Shown here in pieces: positions 20,041 through 28,536 of a stretch of 64,000 nucleotides of DNA. The notes under the pieces were generated by a model, which was not told the origin of the DNA, searched no databases, and saw nothing but the letters and a program-made list of their open reading frames with translations. The stretch is from Falsiroseomonas ponticola (GTDB taxonomy: Bacteria; Pseudomonadota; Alphaproteobacteria; Acetobacterales; Acetobacteraceae): positions 372,001 through 436,000 of the forward strand of contig NZ_JAERQN010000005.1 of assembly GCF_016805305.1 (NCBI RefSeq), in the 5' to 3' direction. Both the position numbers and the translations under genes were made by a program. Position 1 is the stretch's first letter. Every line of letters starts with the position of its first letter.

Positions 20041-20862
20041 CTATTTCTCCAGGTCCAGGACGAAGCAGTAGTCGCCGAGGCTGAGGGACCCGTAGCCCGC
20101 GGGCAGCGTGACGCCGAGCTGGTTGCAGGTGTTGGTCTTGACCTTCCGGTAGCCCAGCAGCACGGCGAGCACGACGGCGACGGCAAGGATCCCGACCACG
20201 GCAACGACGGCGGTGGCCACGACCGTCATGCAGATGATCGCGCAGCAGGCGACGATCACCCAATCCGCCGGATTCGGGCGGAGCACCAGCGAATCCGCCG
20301 GCAGGCCAAGCCGGCTGAGCACCAGCGCGCGCGCCGCGGGCGCCGTGTTGGCGGAGAGCAGCGGCTCCAGCGGCCGTGCCCAATCGCCGTAGCAGACGAT
20401 GCGGATGCGCGGCGCGCCGCTTTCCGCCAGGTCCTTCACGTGTTCGTACAGCATGTCGGGCTTGGCGCCGGTGACGACCTTGTCGTTCACGACGGCGACC
20501 AGGACGCTGTCGGCCGGCTGCTGCCAGGGCACCACGACGGGCACCGGCGCATTGGCGATGAAGGGGGAAATGGTGACGGCCTGCGCGCCCTGGCGCACCT
20601 CCATCTTCAGCAGCAACACGTCGGAGGCATCGGCCAGCGTCCTCGGGCCGAGCGGCGTCATGACCTTGATGCTGTCCTGCCAGTCGGCGGAGGTGCCGCT
20701 GAACCGGCCCTGCGCATCGGTCCGGCCTTCCCAGATCAGGTCATCGCCGCGACCTGGCGCGTCGATGTCGTAGATCCGGATGGCGGCGCCGCTGACCGGC
20801 ACCTGGGTACCACCGGGTCCGGGCGCGTGGATGAGGCGCCCGGCAATGGAAATGCTCGGCAT
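20041..20862 (-). CDS. Unknown protein: transthyretin-like domain plus membrane segment
   Basis: The 273-residue product has no recognised family name. Residues 3-70 (SISIAGRLIHAPGPGG, then AAIRIYDIDAPG and TDAQGRFSG) look like a carboxypeptidase-regulatory/transthyretin-type beta-sandwich. A middle region (about 80-200) lacks known motifs. Residues 200-238 form a very hydrophobic stretch with three cysteines (ACCAIIC), enough for one long or two short membrane spans. A 35-residue tail follows with two more cysteines. No signal peptide is evident, which is odd for such a domain. ATG 20862 follows GGGGGA; a longer start at 20895 is less likely. Confidence 0.65.
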   Translation of the reverse strand: MPSISIAGRLIHAPGPGGTQVPVSGAAIRIYDIDAPGRGDDLIWEGRTDAQGRFSGTSADWQDSIKVMTPLGPRTLADASDVLLLKMEVRQGAQAVTISPFIANAPVPVVVPWQQPADSVLVAVVNDKVVTGAKPDMLYEHVKDLAESGAPRIRIVCYGDWARPLEPLLSANTAPAARALVLSRLGLPADSLVLRPNPADWVIVACCAIICMTVVATAVVAVVGILAVAVVLAVLLGYRKVKTNTCNQLGVTLPAGYGSLSLGDYCFVLDLEK

Positions 20863-20960
20863 GGCTTCGTCCCCCGTTGTGGGGCGGCCGGTCATTGGCC
20901 GCCGGGAACGATCCTAGTCCGCCTACAGCCCTGGCGTGTGTCGCGGTGTTTCGCTGCAAC

Positions 20961-20988
20961 CGCCCCGGCCGGCATGGCGGCCGGGGCG
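20961..20988 (-). terminator. GC hairpin after the 185-residue unknown gene
   Basis: Perfect 11-base arms at 20961-20971 and 20978-20988 enclose a 6-base loop. On the minus strand it starts 8 bases beyond the stop of the upstream gene (20996). There is no T-run, so termination is inferred from stem strength and position only. It falls in the 133-base gap before the next minus-strand gene. Confidence 0.55.
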
Positions 20989-20995
20989 GCATCGG

Positions 20996-21553
20996 TCAGC
21001 CCTTGCGGGGCGTCCCGATGGCTTCCAGCCGCTTCACGAAGGCCGCCTTCGCGGCCTCGAAGCTCTCCTCCAGCTTCGCCGGCAGCGCGTCGGCGTTCTG
21101 CTGGTCCACATACCAGGCACCACCCGTCTCGGCGTCATCCTCCAGCGTGCGGAGCCAGCCGATGGCCGCGATGGCGTCGCCGCGGCGGTGGGACAGGTAG
21201 CGATCCGCCGCCACCGCCTTGCTGCGCTGCCGCCCGCCGACCTTGGGCTTGCCATCCGCGCCGGTGAATTTGTGCGGCTGGCTGGTGCCCTCGGGGGGCG
21301 AGAGGTCGAACACCGCGGACAGCTCCACGGCCAGCGCCGCCAGCTGCTCCACCGCCGCGGTGGTCGCTGTGGCGGCCGCCGTGCTGCCGCCGCGCGTGGG
21401 CGCGGGCGGGGGCGGCAGGGCTTCCAGCATGGCGCGCGCCTGGGCGTGCAGCTTGGACCGCTTCGGGTCCGCCAGGATGCGCTCGGCATTGGCGCGGAGG
21501 TTGGCGAGCTCCGCCTTGTCCTTGCCGCTGTAGTCCACGGGGTTCGTGCTCAC
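20996..21553 (-). CDS. Unknown protein, coupled to aldehyde dehydrogenase
   Basis: The 185-residue product is unrecognised. It is hydrophilic and helix-rich, with a Pro/Ala/Thr linker at about 50-65 and charged helices on both sides, no signal peptide and no membrane segment. A KFTGADGKPKVGGRQRSKAVAADRYLSHRRGD-like central stretch (described here in part) is basic. The GTG start overlaps the stop of the aldehyde dehydrogenase gene as GTGA, implying translational coupling, so it may be made with that enzyme. A strong hairpin follows. Function unknown. Confidence 0.7.
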   Translation of the reverse strand: MSTNPVDYSGKDKAELANLRANAERILADPKRSKLHAQARAMLEALPPPPAPTRGGSTAAATATTAAVEQLAALAVELSAVFDLSPPEGTSQPHKFTGADGKPKVGGRQRSKAVAADRYLSHRRGDAIAAIGWLRTLEDDAETGGAWYVDQQNADALPAKLEESFEAAKAAFVKRLEAIGTPRKG

Positions 21554-23061
21554 GCCATGTTCACCATGATGGTCTTCTTGTGGGTGAAGTGTTCCAGCAT
21601 CGCTTCCAGCGAGGCCTCCTTGCCGAGGCCGGAGGACTTCACGCCGCCATAGCTGAGGTTGGCCTGCACCACGAGGTTCTGGTTGATCTGCACCAGCCCC
21701 GCCTCCAGCCGGTGCGCCAGGTCGAGCCCGACCTTCAGGTTGTTGGTCCAGAGCGAAGCCGCGAGCCCGTATTCGCTGTCATTCGCCTGCGCCAGCACGG
21801 CTTCCGGATCGTCGAAGGCCTGGATCACGGTGACCGGTCCGAAGATCTCCTCCCGCACCAGGCGCGACGAATTGTCGAGGCCGGTGAAGATCACGGGCTG
21901 GATGAAGAGGCCCTTCTTCAGCGCCGGGTCGGTCGGCATGGCGGAGCAGACATGCGCGGTGGCGCCCGGCGTCGCGGTGCCCTCCGCGATGTAGGCGCGC
22001 ACCTTCTCCAGCTGCCCCTCGCTGACGATGGTGCCGATGTCGGTCTTCTCGTCCAGCGGATCGCCCATGACCATGGCGTCCACCGCCTTCTTCATCTCGG
22101 CCACGAAGCGGTCGAAGATCGGGCGCTCCACATAGATGCGCGACGCCGCGGTGCAGGACTGGCCCTGGCGGGTGAAGCGCATGGAGGTCAGCGCGCCGGA
22201 CACCGTCTTCTCGAAATCGCAATCCGCGAAGACGATCATCGGCGACTTGCCGCCGAGTTCCAGCGTGACCGGCACCAGCTTCTCGGCCGCGGCCTTGGCG
22301 ACGATCTTCCCGGTCTCCACGCTGCCGGTGAAGGTCACCTTGCGGACCTTGGGGTGGGCGACGAGCGGCGCGCCGCATTCCGGGCCGAAGCCCGAGACCA
22401 TGTTGAAGACGCCGGGCGGCAGAATGCGGTTCATGATCTCGCAGATCCGCAGCACCGCGAGCGGCGCTTCCTCCGCGCTCTTCACCACCACCGAATTGCC
22501 CGCCACCAGCGCCGGCGCGACCTTCAGCGCCATCAGCAGCATGGGCACGTTCCAGGGGATGATGGCGCCGACGACGCCAAGCGGCTCCCGCACCGTCACG
22601 CTCAGCACATTGGGGGCGAAGGGCACGCTCTCCCCCTTCAGCTCCGACCCCAGCCCGCCGAAGAACTCGAAGACATCGGCGACGACATTGGCCTCCACCC
22701 GGGATTCGGTGCGGAGCGCCTTGCCCGTCTCCAGCGCGATCAGGCGGCCGAGTTCATCGACATGGGTGCGGATGGCGGCGGCGCAGGCATGCACCAGGGC
22801 GCCGCGCTTGCGGGCCGGGACCTTGGCCCAGGCCTTCTGGGCCTCGGCGGCGTTCTGGACGGCGGCATCGACATCGGCGGCATCGCCTTCCGCGGCGCGG
22901 GCAACCTCCGCCCCTGTCGCGGGGTTGACCACGGCGAAGGTCTTGCCGGACCGGGCGGGCACATAACGTCCGCCGATGAAATGCACGCCGGACAAGGCCT
23001 TCGCGAGGGCGAAGCAGTCCGCCGTCGGGGCATCGGGGGTGGGGTGGGGCAGGTCGAGCAT
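21550..23061 (-). CDS. NAD(P)-dependent aldehyde dehydrogenase
   Basis: This 503-residue enzyme is a standard aldehyde dehydrogenase, oxidising an aldehyde to its acid with NAD(P). Landmarks are IIPWNVPMLL (nucleotide-fold entry), FTGSVETGK (glycine motif), VTLELGGKSP with the general-base Glu, and TRQGQSCTAASRIYV with the catalytic Cys. Near the C-terminus EIFGPVTVI is present. The ATG at 23061 has an excellent CGGAGGAAA ribosome site. Substrate is not predictable. It is divergent from a class III CoA-transferase gene and coupled to the unknown 185-residue gene. Confidence 0.93.
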   Translation of the reverse strand: MLDLPHPTPDAPTADCFALAKALSGVHFIGGRYVPARSGKTFAVVNPATGAEVARAAEGDAADVDAAVQNAAEAQKAWAKVPARKRGALVHACAAAIRTHVDELGRLIALETGKALRTESRVEANVVADVFEFFGGLGSELKGESVPFAPNVLSVTVREPLGVVGAIIPWNVPMLLMALKVAPALVAGNSVVVKSAEEAPLAVLRICEIMNRILPPGVFNMVSGFGPECGAPLVAHPKVRKVTFTGSVETGKIVAKAAAEKLVPVTLELGGKSPMIVFADCDFEKTVSGALTSMRFTRQGQSCTAASRIYVERPIFDRFVAEMKKAVDAMVMGDPLDEKTDIGTIVSEGQLEKVRAYIAEGTATPGATAHVCSAMPTDPALKKGLFIQPVIFTGLDNSSRLVREEIFGPVTVIQAFDDPEAVLAQANDSEYGLAASLWTNNLKVGLDLAHRLEAGLVQINQNLVVQANLSYGGVKSSGLGKEASLEAMLEHFTHKKTIMVNMA

Positions 23062-23199
23062 GGGTTTCCTCCGCCGCGGACACGGCACTATAAGCGCGGG
23101 CCGCACCATGCGTCGCCCGCCGGCCGGCGGCAATGCTGCGGTGACCGGGACGCCCAGCGGGGGCGCCGGCGAGAGATGGATCGAAGGGGCAGTTGACTG

Positions 23200-24408
23200 A
23201 TGGAGAAGGCACCGAGCGGGCCGCTGCGCGGCCTCAGGGTCCTTGACCTGACCCGGGTGCTGGCCGGGCCGACCTGCACGCAGATGCTGGGCGACATGGG
23301 CGCCGAGGTCATCAAGATCGAGCGCCCGGAATCGGGCGACGACACGCGCGGCTTCGCGCCCCCCGTCTGGCCGGGCACGGAGGAAAGCGCCTATTTCCTC
23401 GGCGTCAACCGCAACAAGAAGTCGCTGACCCTCGACATCGCGAAGGAGGAGGGGCAGGCGATCATCCACCAGCTGCTCGAGACCTGCGACATCCTGGTGG
23501 AGAACTTCAAGGTCGGCGCGCTGGCCAAGTACGGCCTGGGCTATGACCAGCTGAAGCTGAAATATCCGGGGCTGATCTACTGCTCCATCACCGGCTTCGG
23601 CCAGACCGGCCCCTATGCGCCGCGCCCGGGCTACGATGCGCTGATCCAGGGCATGGGCGGCGTCATGTCCCTGACCGGGGAGCCCGAGGGCCTGCCCCAG
23701 AAGGTGGGCGTGCCGGTGGCGGACCTCTTCGCCGGCCTCTATGGCTGCATCGGCATCCTGGCCGCGCTGCGCCACCGCGAACGCACGGGGCAGGGGCAGC
23801 AGATCGATATCGGCATGCTCGATACCTCCGTCGCCTGGCTGGCCAACCAGGGCATGAACTACCTGGCGACCGGGGAGAACCCGCCCCGGCTCGGCAACCA
23901 GCACCCCAACATCGCGCCCTACCAGGTGTTCCCGACCAAGGACGGGCACATCGTGCTCTCCGTCGGCAACGACCCGACCTTCGAGCGCTTCTGCAAATCC
24001 TTCGGCTGCGAGGCGATGCTGGCCGATCCGCGCTTCGCCACCAATGCGGAGCGCGTGGCGAACCGGGATGCGGTGACGGCGGCGCTGACCCCCGTGATGC
24101 AGTCGAAGACGACGGCCGAATGGGTGGCGGCGCTGGAGGAGCGGAAGATCGGCTGCGGCCCGATCAACAAGCTCTCCGACGTCTTCGCCGACCCGCATGT
24201 GAAGGCGCGCGGCTGCACCGTGGACCTGACGCTGAGCAACGGTGCGAACGTCACCGTCATCGCCAATCCCGTGCGGCTGTCCGCCACGCCGGCCGATTAC
24301 CGTATCGCGCCGCCGCTGCTCGGCGAACACAGCGAAGAAGTGCTGACGGGCCTGCTCGGCATGACGGAGGCCGAGGTGCAGGCGCTGAAGGACAAGGGCG
24401 TCGTCTGA
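23200..24408 (+). CDS. Class III CoA-transferase (CaiB/BaiF family)
   Basis: The 402-residue protein is a full-length family III CoA-transferase, moving CoA between carboxylic acids. It opens LRGLRVLDLTRVLAGP with the following GADVIKIE-type stretch, has ITGFGQTGPYAPRPGYDALI with the catalytic Asp in GYDALI, and a VPVADLFAGLYG segment, all typical of the interlocked-dimer fold. Substrates may be oxalate, carnitine, bile acid or mesaconate-type acids; none can be assigned. It shares a 138-base divergent region with the aldehyde dehydrogenase, and an alpha/beta hydrolase gene follows after a palindromic repeat. Confidence 0.92.
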   Translation: MEKAPSGPLRGLRVLDLTRVLAGPTCTQMLGDMGAEVIKIERPESGDDTRGFAPPVWPGTEESAYFLGVNRNKKSLTLDIAKEEGQAIIHQLLETCDILVENFKVGALAKYGLGYDQLKLKYPGLIYCSITGFGQTGPYAPRPGYDALIQGMGGVMSLTGEPEGLPQKVGVPVADLFAGLYGCIGILAALRHRERTGQGQQIDIGMLDTSVAWLANQGMNYLATGENPPRLGNQHPNIAPYQVFPTKDGHIVLSVGNDPTFERFCKSFGCEAMLADPRFATNAERVANRDAVTAALTPVMQSKTTAEWVAALEERKIGCGPINKLSDVFADPHVKARGCTVDLTLSNGANVTVIANPVRLSATPADYRIAPPLLGEHSEEVLTGLLGMTEAEVQALKDKGVV

Positions 24409-24434
24409 GGCACGGGGTCGCCTCGCCCGCGAAG

Positions 24435-24474
24435 CCCTCTCCCCCCACGGGGGGAGAGGGTTGGGTGAGGGGGG
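24435..24474. repeat. REP-like palindrome (ccctctcccccc type)
   Basis: Perfect 12-base arms at 24435-24446 and 24449-24460 enclose AC and are followed by a GT/G-rich tail (ttgggtgagggggg). This sequence type is widespread in intergenic regions of GC-rich proteobacteria as a repetitive palindrome. It lies between the CoA-transferase and the hydrolase and could stop or attenuate transcription. Copy number in this genome cannot be seen; there is one copy in the window. Confidence 0.75.
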
Positions 24475-24517
24475 CTTCCCTGGACACGACCCGCAACCGC
24501 CACCAGGACCCCACCCC

Positions 24518-25357
24518 ATGCGCCAAGGCCATGTCAGCTACCTCCTGGCCGGCGCCTTCCATCGGATGGCCTTCGTGGAATGGGGGCCGGCCGATGGCGC
24601 GCCCGTCCTTTGCGTCCATGGCCTGACGCGCAGCGGGCGGGACTTCGACGTGCTGGCGCAGGCGCTGGCCGGGCAGGGGCGGCGGGTGATCTGCCCGGAC
24701 CTGCCGGGGCGGGGCGCCTCCGACTGGCTGCCCGATCCGATGCTGTACCAGCCGCCTTCCTATGTGGTCGCGCTGTCGCATTTGCTGGCGCGGCTCGATG
24801 GGCCGGTGGACTGGGTCGGCACCTCGCTCGGCGCCATCTGCGGCATGAGGATCGCGGCGGCGAAGGGCCATCCGATCCGCCGCATGGTGATGAATGACCT
24901 CGGCCCCTTCGTGCCGCAGGCCGCCATGGCGCGCATCCGCGACTACATGGCGACGACGCCGCGTTTTCCCGACCTGGCGGCGCTGGAGGCGCATCTGCGC
25001 CGCGTCCATGCCCCCTTCGGCGCGCTGACGGATGCGCAGTGGCGGCACTTGGCGGAGACCTCCGCCCGCCCGGCCGAGGATGGCGGCGTGCTGCTGCACT
25101 ACGACCCCGCCATCGCGACGCCGATCCTGGCGCAGGAAGCGCAGGCGCTGGACATGCACTTCCTCTGGAACGCCCTCGACCTGCCCATCCTGGCCATCCG
25201 CGGCGCGGAAAGCGACCTGCTGCTGGCGGAGACGGCGGAGGCGATGGCGGCGAAGCACGGCGTGCGGTTGGCAGTGATCCCGGGCGCGGGCCACGCCCCC
25301 GCGCTGATGGATGCCGCGCAGGTGGCGCTGGTGGCGGGTTTCCTGGCGGAGGGCTGA
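24518..25357 (+). CDS. Alpha/beta-fold hydrolase
   Basis: The 279-residue product has the alpha/beta hydrolase layout: an oxyanion-side VLCVHGLTRSGRDFD, the nucleophile elbow in VDWVGTSLGAICG (Ser in GTSLG), an acidic residue in AIRGAESDLLL, and the catalytic His in GAGHAPALMD. It is cytoplasmic with no signal peptide. Esterase, lipase or thioesterase activity cannot be distinguished. The start at 24518 is chosen because homologues begin close to the MRQGHVSYLLAG-type N-terminus and the longer frame runs into the palindromic repeat. It is near the CoA-transferase gene, so a role in the same acyl-CoA pathway is possible (inference). Confidence 0.87.
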   Translation: MRQGHVSYLLAGAFHRMAFVEWGPADGAPVLCVHGLTRSGRDFDVLAQALAGQGRRVICPDLPGRGASDWLPDPMLYQPPSYVVALSHLLARLDGPVDWVGTSLGAICGMRIAAAKGHPIRRMVMNDLGPFVPQAAMARIRDYMATTPRFPDLAALEAHLRRVHAPFGALTDAQWRHLAETSARPAEDGGVLLHYDPAIATPILAQEAQALDMHFLWNALDLPILAIRGAESDLLLAETAEAMAAKHGVRLAVIPGAGHAPALMDAAQVALVAGFLAEG

Positions 25358-25363
25358 GGCCGC

Positions 25364-26296
25364 TCAGGTCGCTGCGGCGCCCGGCGGCGGCTCCGCCGGC
25401 GCGCGCCGGCGCCGCACCCACCCCGCGATGCCCCGCACGACGATGCCCGCGCGGCGCTTGATGTCGCGCAGACCCTCCTTCGCCTCCGCCCGCCAGAAGA
25501 AGGGCTTCACGGGGTGCCAGAGCATGTCCGGCCGCCTGCCCATGCGGTAGAGCGCCGGCTTGAACACCAGCGTCCCGGGGGCGAGGTGCACCTGCTTCGG
25601 GCAGTTCAGGTAGAAGCGCCCGCGGTAGCGCGCCGGCGTGAACTCGCCCTCTCCGCCCAGATCCACTACGGAAAGGCCCCGCGCCAGCGCCACCGTGCCC
25701 CAGGTCGCCTCGCAATGCCCCGCCCAGCCGGCGCGATAGGCGGCATCAATCGCCGCCACCATCCGCGCGCTGGCCCGGAAGATCGGCAGGAAGACCCGGA
25801 GCGAGCGATGGTCGTCGAGCGGCTCCGGCGCCGCCAGGCTCGGCCAGTTGAACCAGCCGGGATCGTCCCGCCGCCGCAGGACGGAGGAGATGAGCAGGTC
25901 CGCCCCCTCATCCTCGAAGGCCGCGAAGAAGCGGGACCAGGGGCCGCTGAAGCGGACATCGTATTCGATGGCCCAGTAGTCGTCATAGCCGGGATGGGCG
26001 TTGAAGGCGTGCAGCGCGATCAGGTCCGTATGCCCGCCGCGCCAGAGGTCCCAGTCCGGCCCGCCCGCCTTGCCGGGATAGGCGGGGTTCCGCAATTCGC
26101 CGGTGGGGACGACGTGGTGCGCCACGCGGGCCAGGCGCTTCGGCAGGGCCACGCCCCGCCCCTGGTGGAACACCACCATGGGCGTGATGTGCGGCGGGCA
26201 GCCCGCGGCGATCTCCCGGAAGGCCCTTTCGCACCAGCGGTCGAAGAAATGGGTCTGGAAGACCAGCAAGGCACGCCGCCGTCCCTGGTGGTGCAC
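25364..26296 (-). CDS. DUF3405-like / glycosyltransferase-like protein
   Basis: The 310-residue protein contains DYWAIEYDVRFSGPWSRFF followed by FEDEGADLLISS, matching the WxxEYDVRxxG core of DUF3405 and related putative glycosyltransferases, and ends in a very basic tail. A RALLVFQTHF strand begins the fold. No membrane segment is seen. GTG 26296 is preferred because GGGGAAGG lies just upstream; the longer frame is poor. It is divergent from the sugar epimerase gene, supporting a role in surface carbohydrate assembly (inference). Donor and acceptor unknown. Confidence 0.7.
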   Translation of the reverse strand: MHHQGRRRALLVFQTHFFDRWCERAFREIAAGCPPHITPMVVFHQGRGVALPKRLARVAHHVVPTGELRNPAYPGKAGGPDWDLWRGGHTDLIALHAFNAHPGYDDYWAIEYDVRFSGPWSRFFAAFEDEGADLLISSVLRRRDDPGWFNWPSLAAPEPLDDHRSLRVFLPIFRASARMVAAIDAAYRAGWAGHCEATWGTVALARGLSVVDLGGEGEFTPARYRGRFYLNCPKQVHLAPGTLVFKPALYRMGRRPDMLWHPVKPFFWRAEAKEGLRDIKRRAGIVVRGIAGWVRRRRAPAEPPPGAAAT

Positions 26297-26503
26297 TGAC
26301 AACCTTCCCCGGTGATCGATGCGCGGGGAACACGCTCCCCCGGGCAGCCGTTCCGGCATCGCTTCGTCACGAAACCCGGAGGGGCGAAACCGCCGCCCCC
26401 GCCGCGCGTCCTGCCGCTGTCGTTTCAGTCACGACGGGTTGTCGCGCGGCCGTTTTCGGGGAGATCGAGGGATGGGCAGCACCAGCGCCGGACGCAGCGC
26501 GCC

Positions 26504-27109
26504 ATGACGAGCCTGGCACCCCCCAGGCCGGCCACCGGCAGCATCCGCTTCCAGCCCACCCCCGTCGCGGGCTGCTTCATCATCGACCCCATCCGCCGCG
26601 GCGATGACCGCGGCTTCTTCGCCCGCGCCTTCTGCGAGGCCGAATTCGCCGCCGCCGGCCTCGAAAGCCGCTTCGTGCAGGCCAACAACTCGCTGACCCA
26701 CAAGCCGCTGACGCTGCGCGGCCTGCACTACCAGCTGCCGCCCGCCGCCGAGGTGAAGCTGGTGCGCTGCCTGGCCGGCGCGCTGTTCGACGTGGTGGCG
26801 GATCTCCGCCCCGACAGCCCGACCCACGGCCAGTGGTTCGGCGCCACGCTGACGGCCGAGAACCGGCAGATGATGCTGGTGCCGCGCGGCTGCGCGCATG
26901 GCTTCCTGACGCTGCAGCCGGATACGGAGGCGCTCTACCTGGTCAGCGCCGCATATGCGCCGCGGCAGGAACGCGGGCTGCGCTACGACGACCCCTTCCT
27001 GTCCATCGAATGGCCGGAGGAGCCGGCGGAGCTGTCCGCCAAGGATGCCGCCTGGCCCGCCTACGATCCCGCCTTCCACGGGACCGAACAGCTGCGCGGC
27101 CTGATGTGA
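26504..27109 (+). CDS. dTDP-4-dehydrorhamnose 3,5-epimerase-family protein
   Basis: The 201-residue cupin-fold protein matches RmlC-type epimerases. DDRGFFARAFCEAEFAAAGL is the substrate-entry region, TLRGLHYQLPP carries the catalytic His, and VPRGCAHGFLTL, with a following Tyr-containing DTEALYLVS strand, completes the active site. RmlC inverts C3 and C5 of dTDP-4-keto-6-deoxyglucose. The other rml genes are absent here, and the gene is followed after 13 bases by a SAF-domain oxidoreductase, so it may act on a different nucleotide sugar. For that reason no gene symbol is given. Confidence 0.85.
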   Translation: MTSLAPPRPATGSIRFQPTPVAGCFIIDPIRRGDDRGFFARAFCEAEFAAAGLESRFVQANNSLTHKPLTLRGLHYQLPPAAEVKLVRCLAGALFDVVADLRPDSPTHGQWFGATLTAENRQMMLVPRGCAHGFLTLQPDTEALYLVSAAYAPRQERGLRYDDPFLSIEWPEEPAELSAKDAAWPAYDPAFHGTEQLRGLM

Positions 27110-27122
27110 GCGGGGACATCGC

Positions 27123-28454
27123 ATGATCATCGTGGACCGGCTCCTCGCCGAACGTGCCGCCGCGGGCCGCCCTGTCCGGGTCGGCATGGTGGGCGCGGGC
27201 TTCATGGCGCGCGGCATCGCCAACCAGATCGTCAATTCGACGCCGGGCATGGACCTGGTGGCGATCGCCAACCGCACCCTGGCCCGCGCCGCCGCCTGCT
27301 ACGCGGAAGCCGGCATCACCACGCCGCGCGCCGTCTCCTCCGTCCCGGCGCTGGAACAGGCGATCCGGGATGGCCGGCCCGCCATCACGGACGACCCGAT
27401 GCTGCTGGTGGAGGCCGAGGGCATCGACTGCCTGGTGGATGTCACCGGCGCGGTGGAGCATGGCGCGCGCGTCACGCTGGCCGCCATCAAGGCGCGGCGG
27501 CCCGTCGTCTCCATGAATGCGGAGCTGGACGGCACGGTGGGCCCGCTGCTGCGGCGGATGGCGGATGAGGCGGGCGTGATCTTCACCGGCAGCGACGGCG
27601 ACCAGCCCGGCGTGCAGATGAACCTGTTCCGCTTCGTGAAGTCCATCGGCCTGACGCCGCTGGTCTGCGGCAACATCAAGGGCCTGCAGGATCCCTACCG
27701 CACGCCGGTGACGCAGGCCGCCTTCGCCGCGAAATGGGGCCAGGACCCGCACATGGTCACCAGCTTCGCGGATGGCACCAAGATCAGCTTCGAACAGGCC
27801 ATAGTCGCCAATGCCACGGGCATGACCGTCGCGAAGCGCGGCATGCTGGGGCGCGACCATGCCGGCCATGTCGATGAGCTGACGCGGATGTACGATGTCG
27901 CGGAACTGCGGCGGCTCGGCGGCGTGGTGGACTATGTCGTGGGATCGAAGCCCGGCCCCGGGATCTATGTGCTGGCCACGCATGACGATCCGAAGCAGCG
28001 CCACTACCTCAACCTCTACAAGCTGGGGGAGGGGCCGCTCTACAGCTTCTACACCCCCTACCACCTCTGCCATTTCGAGGTGCCGATCTCCGTCGCGCGC
28101 GTCGTGCTCTGCGGCGATGCGGTGATCCAGCCGCTCGGCGCGCCGATGGTCGATGTGGTGGCGACCGCCAAGCGCGCGCTGCGCGCGGGGGAGGTCATCG
28201 ATGGCCTGGGCGGCTTCATGACCTATGGGGAGGCGGAATCCTACGCCACCTCCCGCGCCCAGGGCCTGCTGCCGATGGGTGTCGCGGAGGGCTGCCGCCT
28301 GAAGCGGGACCTGCCGAAGGATGCCGCGCTGACCTATGCCGATGTGGACCTGCCCGCGGGCCGGCTGATCGACCGGCTGCGCGCGGAGCAGGACGCGATG
28401 TTCCCCGCCACCGCATCCAACGACAGGCAGGCGAGGGTCGCGGCCGCCGAGTGA
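27123..28454 (+). CDS. NAD(P)-binding oxidoreductase with C-terminal SAF domain
   Basis: The 443-residue protein begins with a Rossmann fold (VRVGMVGAGFMARGIANQI) resembling homoserine dehydrogenase or Gfo/Idh enzymes, and has LVDVTGAVEHGARV and NAELDGTVGPLL in the dinucleotide-binding half. The C-terminal part (about 350-443, MTYGEAESYATSRAQGLLP and on) matches the SAF domain seen in a family of such oxidoreductases. These enzymes are often found in polysaccharide or sugar-acid clusters, but the reaction is not established. It follows the epimerase gene closely (GGGGA ribosome site) and they probably form an operon. Confidence 0.82.
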   Translation: MIIVDRLLAERAAAGRPVRVGMVGAGFMARGIANQIVNSTPGMDLVAIANRTLARAAACYAEAGITTPRAVSSVPALEQAIRDGRPAITDDPMLLVEAEGIDCLVDVTGAVEHGARVTLAAIKARRPVVSMNAELDGTVGPLLRRMADEAGVIFTGSDGDQPGVQMNLFRFVKSIGLTPLVCGNIKGLQDPYRTPVTQAAFAAKWGQDPHMVTSFADGTKISFEQAIVANATGMTVAKRGMLGRDHAGHVDELTRMYDVAELRRLGGVVDYVVGSKPGPGIYVLATHDDPKQRHYLNLYKLGEGPLYSFYTPYHLCHFEVPISVARVVLCGDAVIQPLGAPMVDVVATAKRALRAGEVIDGLGGFMTYGEAESYATSRAQGLLPMGVAEGCRLKRDLPKDAALTYADVDLPAGRLIDRLRAEQDAMFPATASNDRQARVAAAE

Positions 28455-28536
28455 CGCCTTGACGGGGGGGCGGGCCCGGCGGAGGGTTTCCTTACAGCGC
28501 CGCAATCCAATCGACGGCGCGACCGGAGGAAACCCC

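Noticed and set aside
17734-21267. A 1177-codon plus-strand frame across the acylase and the unknown genes
   Set aside because: Composition is Arg/Gly/Pro/His-rich with no domain, and the opposite strand carries a well-conserved penicillin acylase. It is an antisense shadow.
26319-26507. A 62-codon plus-strand frame in the gap before the epimerase gene
   Set aside because: Arg/Ser-rich translation without a motif; it overlaps the divergent promoter region and the epimerase start.
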